Below, one piece after another: positions 24,501 through 30,330 of a DNA stretch of 64,000 nucleotides (the first letter of the stretch is position 1; each line of letters begins with the position of its first letter). The DNA lies in assembly GCA_018398805.1 (NCBI GenBank), contig JAGFBZ010002829.1, positions 1,538,001 through 1,602,000 of the forward strand, given 5' to 3'. The stretch is from Hirundichthys speculiger (Eukaryota > Chordata > Actinopteri > Beloniformes > Exocoetidae). The translations under genes were made by a program, and so were the position numbers. The notes beneath the pieces were generated by a model. It worked only from the letters and a program-made list of their open reading frames with translations. It was not told where the DNA came from and ran no database searches.

Positions 24501-25862
24501 TGTCCTCATAACACCAGAATACAAAACAGTTTACAAATGTGTTATGATGGTAAATTATTATTATTATTATTATTATTTTTACTTTTTATTTTTTTGTGGA
24601 ATGGATTCCAGGGTGAAGCCGGTATAGAAATGGATGGCTGGATAGGTTCAGTGTTCTTTAAAATCATTTTTGAGAGTTGTTGTAAGTAAGACAAATCTGG
24701 AAATGTTAAATTTTTTATATTGCAATTCGATGAGCTGTAGTGAGTACAAAGACCCTTCAAACCTGCACTGACACAATCATCCTTTCCTGACTTTTTCTTC
24801 TAGATCATCATTATCCAGCACCTCTTTTTTAACCTGTAGGCTTCACTGACTATTTCAAATGCCTTTAACAGAAATCACCTGTGTAAGAGGAATTAAAAGC
24901 TCCTTTGTGATGCACTTTTTGACATATCCTGCACGCTTTTTTAACATATTGTCAAGATTCGTTGATTATTAAAGTTAACACTTGAAGACACTGAAGGCAG
25001 GGTAAGGGATTATGCACGGCTTCTAACCCAGAACACTTTTTGTCACAGTGAATATCTCCTCATCATCCACTAACTGTCCATCTCATAGTACACGGGGATG
25101 TGTTTTCTCAGGGAACACTGGAGGTAGGGAGAGGGAGGACAGATGTGATATTATTCAGAAATCCCTTACCCTGTCTTTAAATGACTTTTAATAATGATAG
25201 TTTGAATGTCAGCTAATCTAGTACTTGCTATGTAAAACTTAGACATTTGCACAACATGTTTCAAATTAAACTCAAACATTGTTGTTTATTCTAACTTTTA
25301 ACTTGAAGCCATTTGTCTTGAGCTTCTTACTTCATTCAGTATCCAGATGTCACTCCATAACCTTTGTAACCTCGGTAACTAATGTCCCTCTGTTTCTTGC
25401 TTCTTTCTTCTTTTCCAACCCCCTCTTCCCGCTAACCCAATCAATACCCAACAAATCACTGTTTCCTACGCTGGTGGGGGTCGGCCATCTTTGTTCTGGG
25501 CTTTAAATGTCCGTCCACTTGTCTGACTGGGTGCCGGTGGGCTCATTGGCTGGTTGGTTGACAACACAGAAGGTGAGGATGTCACTGATGGTGGCGCTAT
25601 CCCCCCAGTCCAACTGCCTCCCGGCGTCTTCCAAAACTACGGTGAGGTTGAGGAGGACGACCCATACCGGTACTATCAACCCAACTACCCGGCACCACAA
25701 CCAGTGTCGCCTGACGACCCCGCGCTCGCACTTGACAATGTCGAGCTGAGGTCCTCCAGCGTATACCGAAGCGCCCGGAGCGTAGGGGAGGAAGGAGGGA
25801 AAGTTGGGTCAAAGAGGAGGCTAAAGAGAGGAGCAGAGATGGTGCCTGGACTAACTAACTGA
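2524..25862 (+). CDS. col14a1: Collagen alpha-1(XIV) chain (undulin), 3' half, 15 exons
   Basis: This is a FACIT collagen that coats fibrillar collagen in the extracellular matrix. Exons: 2524-2682, 3878-3955, 4532-4618, 5027-5080, 14632-14727, 14822-14875, 15621-15674, 16302-16355, 16849-16920, 18466-18501, 19199-19265, 20069-20257, 20798-20875, 21446-21601, 25570-25862. All have AG/GT borders and consistent phases, and they sum to 1527 nt (508 residues plus stop). The triple-helix exons are multiples of 9 nt (mostly 54). Domain order: end of the TSPN domain ([16 protein letters not shown]), a cysteine-rich linker ([12 protein letters not shown]), COL2, NC2 ([16 protein letters not shown]), COL1, the C-x4-C FACIT junction (GYCDQNSC), and a tail. 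[14 protein letters not shown] and [14 protein letters not shown] separate XIV from XII. The exons run colinear with mammalian COL14A1 as I know it. The 5' part (FNIII and VWA domains) is outside the window. I cannot tell whether it is the a or b paralogue. Confidence 0.95.
2845..2945 (-). mobile_element. LINE 3' tail with (TTTCA)n, minus orientation
   Basis: A run of GAAAT/GAATG units is followed by a stretch reading TTTATTTATCCCATAAAG. Its reverse complement matches the 3' end of the LINE at 59964-61031 and of the fragment at 52437-52803. Only about 100 bp is left, as is usual for severe 5' truncation. Confidence 0.75.
4192..4330. mobile_element. Tc1-like inverted-repeat fragment
   Basis: Starts ACAGTGGCAGGAAAAAGTAT, a sequence style seen at the ends of fish Tc1-like elements. 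No transposase or second end is found nearby, so it is probably a solo end or short fragment inside the col14a1 intron. Confidence 0.4.
5027..18501 (+). CDS. col14a1: col14a1 exons: COL2 triple helix
   Basis: Seven exons (54, 96, 54, 54, 54, 72, 36 nt), each starting with a Gly codon and keeping phase 0. Gly-X-Y is unbroken except for one short interruption after GPSGRS (IL inserted before GPP), the same place where mammalian collagen XIV has one. The splice sites are strong; for example, 14632 is preceded by a pyrimidine tract ending CTTTCAG. The first intron in this block (5081-14631) is unusually long and holds the antisense lectin gene. Confidence 0.93.
5190..5340. repeat. Dispersed repeat, copy 1 (partner near 15.8 kb)
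   Basis: Shares the order of motifs 'TGACCAC..GGGG..', 'CACTGAC.C.CATG' and a 'ACAAAAATGGTTT'-like block with 15775-15900. This suggests two diverged copies of one dispersed repeat in col14a1 introns. Class unknown. Confidence 0.4.
5765..5770 (-). promoter_or_regulatory. Candidate poly(A) signal of the antisense lectin gene
   Basis: AATAAA on the minus strand (TTTATT on +), about 130 nt beyond the lectin stop codon at 5899-5897. A short 3' UTR would fit, and the transcript would end inside the collagen intron. Confidence 0.5.
5897..6023 (-). CDS. Lectin receptor exon 6: end of the lectin domain
   Basis: Lies 3.36 kb from exon 5. It encodes [24 protein letters not shown] and [11 protein letters not shown], then TAA. 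It aligns with the last lectin exon (FW..GEPN ... GNW ... WICE). Two sequons (NWT, NGS) take the place of the usual WND region. A second, stronger-looking acceptor 20 nt upstream (TTCTAACAG) would break the frame. Confidence 0.75.
5897..13206 (-). CDS. Type II transmembrane C-type lectin receptor, 6 exons, nested antisense in col14a1
   Basis: Exons in transcript order: 13206-13050, 11014-10895, 10780-10637, 10551-10427, 9495-9380, 6023-5897. They total 789 nt (262 residues plus TAA at 5899-5897), with AG/GT borders and matching phases. Residues 1-68: cytoplasmic tail with three tyrosines in IYEEP, MRYSK and DIYES. 70-92: hydrophobic signal anchor ([20 protein letters not shown]). 93-140: charged stalk with a possible coiled coil, sequon NFS and Cys127. 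141-258: C-type lectin domain with [40 protein letters not shown] and YWICE. The layout (tail, TM, stalk, three lectin exons) is that of CD209/CLEC4/asialoglycoprotein-receptor-like immune receptors of fish. The inner Cys pair and the EPN/QPD and WND motifs are missing, so Ca2+-dependent sugar binding is doubtful. The exact orthologue is unknown. The last acceptor (AAAAG before 6023) is weak and was chosen for phase and family fit. Confidence 0.85.
6860..7428 (+). mobile_element. L2/CR1-type LINE 3' fragment
   Basis: The open frame 6867-7163 ends with the C-terminal LINE segment [17 protein letters not shown] and [12 protein letters not shown]. The 3' UTR ends with CAATGACAATAAAGGCGATTCT and the short tail repeat (GATTCT)n at 7411-7428, which is typical of fish L2-type elements. 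It is strongly 5'-truncated and lies inside the 6663-8984 element. Confidence 0.75.
7588..8290. repeat. Dispersed repeat (RTE/Rex3-like 3' region?), long copy
   Basis: The start ACTAGAAAAGCACTCAGAGA..CAGACCTCCGCCAAGC and the end ATCGAAAATTTGAAAGTGATCCAG...TCTTCCTTTTCACATTT also occur at 48757-48920, where they are adjacent. Here about 520 bp separates them. The style fits 3' ends of fish RTE-type LINEs, but I am not certain of the class. Confidence 0.45.
8726..8760. repeat. Perfect palindrome, 17-bp arms
   Basis: Left arm TTGGGTAATGGGTGGTC, one central A, and right arm its exact reverse complement. It lies in the right half of the 6663-8984 transposon, near further GGGTATT repeats (8943-8966). 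Confidence 0.95.
9380..9495 (-). CDS. Lectin receptor exon 5: middle of the lectin domain
   Basis: Encodes [16 protein letters not shown] through [12 protein letters not shown], the WIGL core and the W.W.DG loop of C-type lectins. The acceptor follows TGATCAG and the donor is GTGAAA, phase 2. On this strand a 32-T tract (9536-9567) lies about 40 nt before the acceptor. Confidence 0.88.
9536..9567 (+). repeat. Poly-A tract (32 A)
   Basis: Uninterrupted A run. On the lectin-gene strand it is a T tract about 40 nt upstream of the exon 5 acceptor. Confidence 0.95.
10427..10551 (-). CDS. Lectin receptor exon 4: first third of the lectin domain
   Basis: Encodes [20 protein letters not shown], then [19 protein letters not shown]; the donor is a consensus GTAAGT. 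W..A/S..C...GA.LV.I.S is the hallmark first half of the C-type lectin fold, with helix 1 and its conserved Cys166. Confidence 0.88.
10637..10780 (-). CDS. Lectin receptor exon 3: stalk
   Basis: The acceptor is TTTCCTAG and the donor GTGAGA. It encodes a charged helical stalk ([18 protein letters not shown]) with sequon NFS and a lone Cys (NSYCLSEEE) that could link a dimer. Phase 1 at both ends. Confidence 0.8.
10895..11014 (-). CDS. Lectin receptor exon 2: membrane anchor
   Basis: The acceptor is TTGCAG and the donor is GTGAGG inside TTTCTGTGAGG. The codes are [16 protein letters not shown] and then about 23 hydrophobic residues. Positive charges (KR, K) on the cytoplasmic side predict type II topology. 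Reading past the donor meets a stop 15 codons later, so the donor is needed. Confidence 0.83.
11580..11850 (+). repeat. Dispersed repeat fragment ahead of a LINE piece
   Basis: Contains CCAGTGGAAGCTTGTTCCAC and ATGCTCTGTCTGGAGCATGA, which look like fragments of common fish interspersed repeats. No open frame. It lies in an intron of both genes: lectin intron 1 and the large col14a1 intron. Confidence 0.35.
11860..12340 (+). mobile_element. L2/Rex-like LINE reverse transcriptase fragment
   Basis: The frame encodes [11 protein letters not shown], then the RT catalytic block [10 protein letters not shown] (FSDD in place of YADD), [19 protein letters not shown] and VEDYKYL. After a frameshift near 12200 it continues with [19 protein letters not shown] in another frame. 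Both ends are missing. It is related to the better-kept copy at 59964-61031 ([30 protein letters not shown]) but clearly diverged. Confidence 0.85.
12341..13049. other. Intron sequence, nothing recognised
   Basis: AT-rich, no open frame or repeat that I recognise, between the LINE fragment and lectin exon 1. Confidence 0.4.
13050..13206 (-). CDS. Lectin receptor exon 1: cytoplasmic tail
   Basis: ATG at 13206-13204, followed by [19 protein letters not shown] and a second tyrosine block [11 protein letters not shown]; donor GTAAAT after 13050, phase 1. No perfect ITIM, ITAM or hemITAM is present, but the Tyr sites in acidic context could bind SH2 proteins (inference). No in-frame ATG is evident just upstream. 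Confidence 0.82.
15775..15900. repeat. Dispersed repeat, copy 2
   Basis: Diverged match to 5190-5340: same motif order (GACCACTAGGGGCAG, CACTGACACGCATG, AAATTGTTTTGGTCT). No coding potential. Confidence 0.4.
16921..18465 (+). other. col14a1: col14a1 intron, nothing recognised
   Basis: Open frames at 16971-17342 (-), 17615-17875 (+) and 17909-18142 (+) lack domain content or splice context. No repeat boundary is visible. Confidence 0.4.
19199..20257 (+). CDS. col14a1: col14a1 exons: NC2 segment and start of COL1
   Basis: Exon 19199-19265 ends in phase 1 and splits a Ser codon with exon 20069-20257. Together they encode [23 protein letters not shown], then [16 protein letters not shown], then the restart of Gly-X-Y at [10 protein letters not shown]. 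The QVCEQL cysteine is in the position expected for an inter-chain bond of the trimer. The agreement of QSHMARY across the split codon is a strong check on both splice sites. Confidence 0.94.
19407..19790. mobile_element. Probable non-autonomous hAT-like fragment
   Basis: The left part CAGTGGTTCT...GCGTACCACCTGAGA and the right part with CGCGTACCACCAGAGAG resemble the inverted ends of common fish hAT-derived elements. The far end is degraded and no target duplication could be fixed. Confidence 0.4.
20798..21601 (+). CDS. col14a1: col14a1 exons: COL1 helix and FACIT C-x4-C
   Basis: Exon 20798-20875 starts [10 protein letters not shown] and contains the short helix break at GVGVQGPRG. Exon 21446-21601 continues with another break (GVQGQGRPG), then a run of perfect triplets to [14 protein letters not shown]. 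The two cysteines four residues apart at the end of COL1 are the FACIT signature used for inter-chain bonding. Both introns are phase 1. Confidence 0.93.
20938..21060. repeat. Repeat with alternating ATATGATAT/ATCATGATAC blocks
   Basis: Contains CAATATGATATGTATCATGA and a related inverted block TGATATCATGATACATTGCG. The style is that of degenerate ends of fish hAT-like elements. No coding sequence. Confidence 0.35.
21283..21364. repeat. TA-rich microsatellite with CTCTATATATAGAG units
   Basis: (TA)n interrupted by paired TCTCTATA/TATAGAGA blocks, just upstream of col14a1 exon 21446-21601. Confidence 0.9.
22775..22900 (-). repeat. Fish interspersed repeat with (AATTC)n tail
   Basis: AATTCAATTCAATTCAATTC is followed by TTTTATTTATATAGCGTCTG and CTAGGCACTTTACAGAGACC. 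This matches the reverse complement of a 3' tail common in fish genomes. Fragment only. Confidence 0.6.
24553..24580. repeat. (TTA)n microsatellite
   Basis: About nine TTA units inside the last col14a1 intron. Confidence 0.9.
25570..25862 (+). CDS. col14a1: col14a1 last coding exon: long C-terminal tail (NC1)
   Basis: The acceptor follows GACAACACAG. The split codon (G plus AA) gives Glu and the frame runs 96 more codons to TGA at 25860-25862. The tail is acidic and Tyr/Pro-rich at first ([15 protein letters not shown]), then ends basic (GSKRRLKRG). Mammalian collagen XIV ends with a shorter acidic tail, so this is longer and different. It is separated from the previous exon by a 4-kb intron. 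The frame match and strong acceptor make the exon likely, but transcript evidence would settle whether a different or extra terminal exon is used. Confidence 0.8.
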
Positions 25863-27420
25863 GAGGAAGTGATTGGAAGGCAGAGGGCGGCTTGCTGTTT
25901 CTGATTAGATGGCTTTGAGCCGTTATGAACTCATCAACAAGTGCCTGATGTAGAGGATTTCTTATGGACATTGTAGAGGGAACGGAATGGGTTTTGAGGT
26001 TGGGACTATTTAAACTCATTTATGGTATTGAATTAACTTCAAGAAAATGGTTTTATGTAGTTTTATTTGTTTTTCTCACAGTCTAGTAAACTGCTCTAAA
26101 AAGGTACTGAGCTGAACTGGGGTTTATATTTCACAAGACCACTGTCTGCAAGTTTTCAGCTGAGTGATCTTTACCCTCTTTGGTTTCAGTTTTTCCCACC
26201 TGGTTGGTTAAGTGCCTCTGAATGTTCTAGAGACTACCACAATCTACTACAATCTTTTTATTTTTCTTTGATGTTTTTTCTTTCTTCATTAAGTCTCATT
26301 TCTGAAGGTCCCATAGCAAACCAAATATTTAAATTCCTGTGGTGTTTGACAGTTTTACTTCAGCCTTTCATCTTTTTTGATTGACCAGTAAAAATGTAAA
26401 AAGGGTTTTGATTTGATACCATCTGTTGTGAAGTACATATTTCCTAGAAATCTTTGTAATCTGGTATTTTGTTCAAGTTTGCCTCATGTTGTGTAATTAT
26501 TACCTCTATCTTTGTTACAAAGGCTCCTAAATGTTACTGCCATTTTTTTTCAGTCATCAAAATGTTATTTATGTAAGTTTTGCATGTTCTTTTTTTTCCC
26601 ACATTGACCATGTCAGGAACTATTTCCTGATCTCATAGAGCCACATACATGTTTTACTGATTTAAGATTTGTTTTTGATTTTTTGTTGTTTTTTTTTTTA
26701 GTTTTCTGAGCAGTCATTGATACAGTATTAAATCCTTTGTGGTGTTCTGTGTATGATAAAGCTGATAAAAATATAAGTTGTAAAAATCACAAAATCATGT
26801 TTTCCTTCAGGAGAGGTGTTTTTGTCTGTGTTTTATGTTTATCGGGTCTGTCAAGCGTGATTAGATATAATCAGTGATGCAGATGTCAAACTTGACCGTT
26901 CATTTAAGGGTAAATCATTTTTAAGTCCGCCACCTGCTTCTCATCCTGTGCTTTTGATCATCACTCTTTTTTTATTTCAACAAATCTTTTTTCTTAAGCT
27001 AATTTAGATTAAAGTTAACACCATGTGTTCCAGAGCAAAACTGGATTTACATTATTTCTCTTATATTTTATGCAGCAACAATCGACTGATTTGATATAAG
27101 AAACTTTACGGTTCACCATTTGAAGTTGAAATGAATTAAAACATGTTAACATCTTTAATTACTTTTTTAGAGCTAAATGCCTATTTTCAATTCCAGCTAT
27201 TTGGAAGACCGTGCATTTATTCACCTCTGGTTTTCTCTGTCAGAGTGAATTGAGCCAACATTTTAGCACACTTTCAACTTTTCCAAAAGTCTCTTTTTGA
27301 AATCTTGCCATCTGACCAGGATATTTAAAAAAATAAAAATAGAATAAAATCAAGAGCATAAGTTTTTTTTATACTTGATTTTGATTTTCCCAGAATAATA
27401 AAGCTGAAGTACAAGCGCGG
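25863..27420 (+). other. col14a1: Probable col14a1 3' UTR
   Basis: T-rich non-coding sequence after the stop codon with no open frame of interest. The first good AATAAA I see downstream is at 27397-27402, which would give a 3' UTR of about 1.5 kb. The extent is inferred. Confidence 0.5.
27397..27402 (+). promoter_or_regulatory. col14a1: Candidate poly(A) signal of col14a1
   Basis: AATAAA on the + strand, 1.5 kb after the stop codon, followed about 20 nt on by a GT-rich stretch (GTGTGTGTGG) that suits a downstream element. Confidence 0.5.
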
Positions 27421-28270
27421 GTGTGTGTGGACTGGTAAATGTTTTGCTGTCCCTCAGCAGGAGATGTGTCTAAACTGCGAGGTCTAATTAACCTGAAACT
27501 AGAAGCAGGAAGCATTCAAATGAGTTACAGGCAGCAGGAAGCTGATTGGAAACCCACAGGATAGTTTGACCGCCTGGTTCAGCTCCTGATGGTTGTGACT
27601 GAAATGTATATTTACCTCATCTTTTGTTTTAATCTCCAGTGTATCACCGTCACATCAAAATGCACCCGGCCAACTTTCCAGCTCGGAACAACACAAACGT
27701 CCTTCTTGTCTAACCCTGCATGCACTATTACTTAGGAAATTTTATTTCTCAGTATTTATTTTATTGTTAAAACAGATTAATTGTGCTACAAAATATTGAC
27801 CACCTCCGAAGCTCAATGTTTGATAAAGGTGGGTTTTGTCTCAGAGTAGAAAATAATAGATAATGCTTTTTTCCATCACCAAAGCAAGATTATATTGTTG
27901 CAAGAGTGAAAGAAAAATGACAAATCAGTGCACAGACTGTTGGAAAATTAGAATGGTAGAAGAAAGCAAGTTTAAATATCAGTTTGTCATTTAGAAGAAA
28001 TAATTCACTTTCAGAAAGTATTGCCATGCTTTGCTAGGCTCCTGTCCCGATTATCAGCAAAAAGGGAAATCAGAAACTCTGGACTCCGGTCCTGCTCAAC
28101 TCTGGTGACAACTGCGTAAAATCTGGCATCACGATATCACACATCCACGACGAATGAAGCTAGCTCACAGAGTTACACTTAACAGCATCTCTGAGGTGAC
28201 GAAGATGACAGAAGAACTGCCGTCAACTAGACCATAGTCCGTTGAAGCTACTGGCAAAGAGTAACCGTAA

Positions 28271-28570
28271 GTACAGTCATGGCCAAAAGTTTTGAGAATG
28301 ACACAAATATTACATTTTCACAAAGTCTGCTGCTTCAGAGTTATATGTTTTTGTCAGGTGTTCCTATGTTATAATGAAATACAATTAGAAGCCTTTCATC
28401 AGTTTCAAAAGCTTTTTTTGAGAATTACACCTAATTCATGCAATAAGTCAATATTTGCAGTGCTGACCCTTCTTTTTCAAGACATCTGCAATTCTCCCTG
28501 GCATGCTGTTAATCAACTTCTGGACCAAATCCTGACTGATGGCAGTCCATTCTTGCATAATCAATGCAAA
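28271..28570 (-). mobile_element. Tc1 fragment: one end and transposase C-terminus
   Basis: Begins ACAGTCATGGCCAAAAGTTT, a typical Tc1 end in fish. The minus strand then reads backwards into a transposase C-terminus: LIMQEWTAISQDLVQKLINS, SMPGRIADVLKKKGQ and a stop (28450-28448). Only about 40 codons of the gene remain; the rest and the other end are missing. Confidence 0.8.
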
Positions 28571-28719
28571 GTCATGTATCTGCTAATGTTAACATGGTGC
28601 CGATCGAAAACATAGAATTGGTGTCAATTCCCCGTCCTCCAAAAGTCTACTTAGTGCGATGTGATTGTGGTGTTAACCATAACAATCTGATAAAATAAAA
28701 ACTGTCATTAACTTGTAAT

Positions 28720-29600
28720 TAGATGTGGACTACTGAATGTAATATCTCTTGGCTCTAAGTCTCTGTTATCTTCTGCGATATCTTCTGCTTATCAGAAACA
28801 TGGCTAGAAGAGGGAGAGTATGTGAGCTTAAAGGTGAGGTAGGTGTTCTTTTTTTGCAGCACTTTTTACAATATTGCCTGAAAACCTTTTCACATTCCCA
28901 TTGCACCCACTGAAATAAAATGGTTGCAAAAAAAAAACAAAACGTTTTGGTCCGGTCTAGAGGGTATAATCAGAAAAAAACTCTGACCAATCAAAATAGT
29001 GATCATCGTTACTTTCATTGGCTGCCTAATACGTCCATCAAATATCAATGCAGTCCCACCCACCCCTCCCTCCCTCCCTGCGGTTCTTGTAGTTGTGAAT
29101 CGTGTGAAGGCGTGGTTTCCAGGGGTGAGCTGAAGAGGAGGAGGCAGAGCCTTTGGGAGGAGGGAGGGAGTTGTATATTTTCAAAATCTCACTTGAGTTG
29201 GATTGCTGGAACCGTTTTTTCAAAGAACACCTACCCCACCTTTAAATGAGGCCACGCCACCAGGTTATATTAATTATCATATTTCCCAGAGTACGGATTG
29301 AAGTGGAGGTGTAGCAGTCGTCTACAACTCCAGTCTACGAGTTAAAAACAAAACCCAAATGCAATTATAATACATTTGAAAGCCTTACCCTTACTCTAAC
29401 TATTCAGAGCTGGAAATCAGAAAAGCCAGTCATGTTGGTGGTAGTGTACCAGCCACCTGCTGGTGCTTATCTGGAGTTTCTGTCTCCGATTTTTTAGCTG
29501 ATTTAGTGCTCAGCTCAGACAAAGTCGTCATAGTGGGTGACTTCAACATTCATGTGGATGTTGACAGTGACCAGAGGCGTCATCTGGCCTGGGCATCCGT
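28720..29600 (+). mobile_element. LINE endonuclease relic, split by a MITE
   Basis: The + strand encodes CLSETWLEEGEYVSL up to 28831 and resumes at 29242 with NEATPPGYINYH, SGGVAVVYNSSL and, after frameshifts, VMLVVVYQPPAGAYLEF and the GDFNIHVDVDSD motif. This order (ETW, GG.A..., YRPP, GDFN) is that of the AP-endonuclease domain of L2/Rex-type LINEs. The two halves join exactly at a TTAA that is duplicated around the inserted MITE. Confidence 0.8.
28832..29241. mobile_element. piggyBac-like MITE, 410 bp, TTAA target duplication
   Basis: The terminal inverted repeats are AGGTGAGGTAGGTGTTCTTT and its near-complement (AAAGAACACCTACCCCACCT), flanked on both sides by TTAA (28828-28831, 29242-29245). 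It sits inside the LINE endonuclease frame, and removing one TTAA copy restores that frame, which confirms the boundaries. No coding capacity. It contains CCCTCC runs. Confidence 0.8.
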
Positions 29601-29939
29601 GGTTTCAGCCCCAGATGTTTTTTTCTCTCGCCCAGAATGTTCCGATGTGACAGGCTGACAAAAATTATAGGCATTAAAAAAGTTTTTCCAATTTCATCAG
29701 CGAATACAACACAAGATGACGTCTTAACATGAGACCAATCAGAGAGTGGTTGCGTATGCTCGTCTCAACCTCTGGCGCCAAGTGGTTTTCACTTCAAGAG
29801 AGACAACAAGGAACGAAAAAAAAACAACAACAATTAATATACGTGTTTTTTTCTTTCCAAAAAGGACGTGGAGGCTGACTTGGCTGGGGCTCTCGTCTCC
29901 GAGGAACCACCACCAGAAGCAGGTAAATAAATGAATGCC

Positions 29940-30330
29940 CAATTCACATTCAGTTTGTGAAACATGAAGTTACTAAAGGGGCTGTGGGACAGGCTAGCAT
30001 CCCCAGGAGTAGGCTACATTCTGAAAAAGGAGGAAAACAAAAAAGTCAGTGGAAAGCAGCAAGTGATGGAGGGAAGGAAGCAAGTGAAATGGAAGAAAGC
30101 AAACAAGTGAAACAGAGAAAGACACAAGTGAATAAAGTAAAGCAAACAAGTGAAAGCAAGTGAATAAAGGAAAACAATCAAGAGAGAATCAAGTGAATGA
30201 ATGAAAACATGCAAGTCAATCAAAAGCAGCAAGTGATGGAAGGAGAGAATCAATTGAAAAGGATGGTGCAGGAAAGATGGAGGGATATTGGAGCAAGAGA
30301 AAGAAAAAGCAGAGAGTGAATAAGAAGGAG
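29940..30330 (+). repeat. Purine-rich degenerate minisatellite, GCAAGTGA-type units
   Basis: Many variants of 'AGCAAGTGAAA', 'ACAAGTGAATAAAG' and 'CAAGTGATGGAAGG' recur between about 30020 and 30250. The + strand is almost entirely purine. No function can be assigned. Confidence 0.6.

Larger units (their letters stand above)
21602..25569 (+). other. col14a1: col14a1 last intron
   Basis: A 3.97-kb intron. It holds a short dispersed repeat near 22775-22900, a TTA run near 24553-24580 and a TGGAATGGATTCCA palindrome at 24597-24610. No other exon is recognisable, although an alternative terminal exon cannot be excluded. Confidence 0.5.

Noticed and set aside
30020..30330. Possible CRISPR-like array from the recurring GCAAGTGA units
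   Set aside because: Units are short, degenerate and without uniform spacers, and this is vertebrate DNA; it is a minisatellite.
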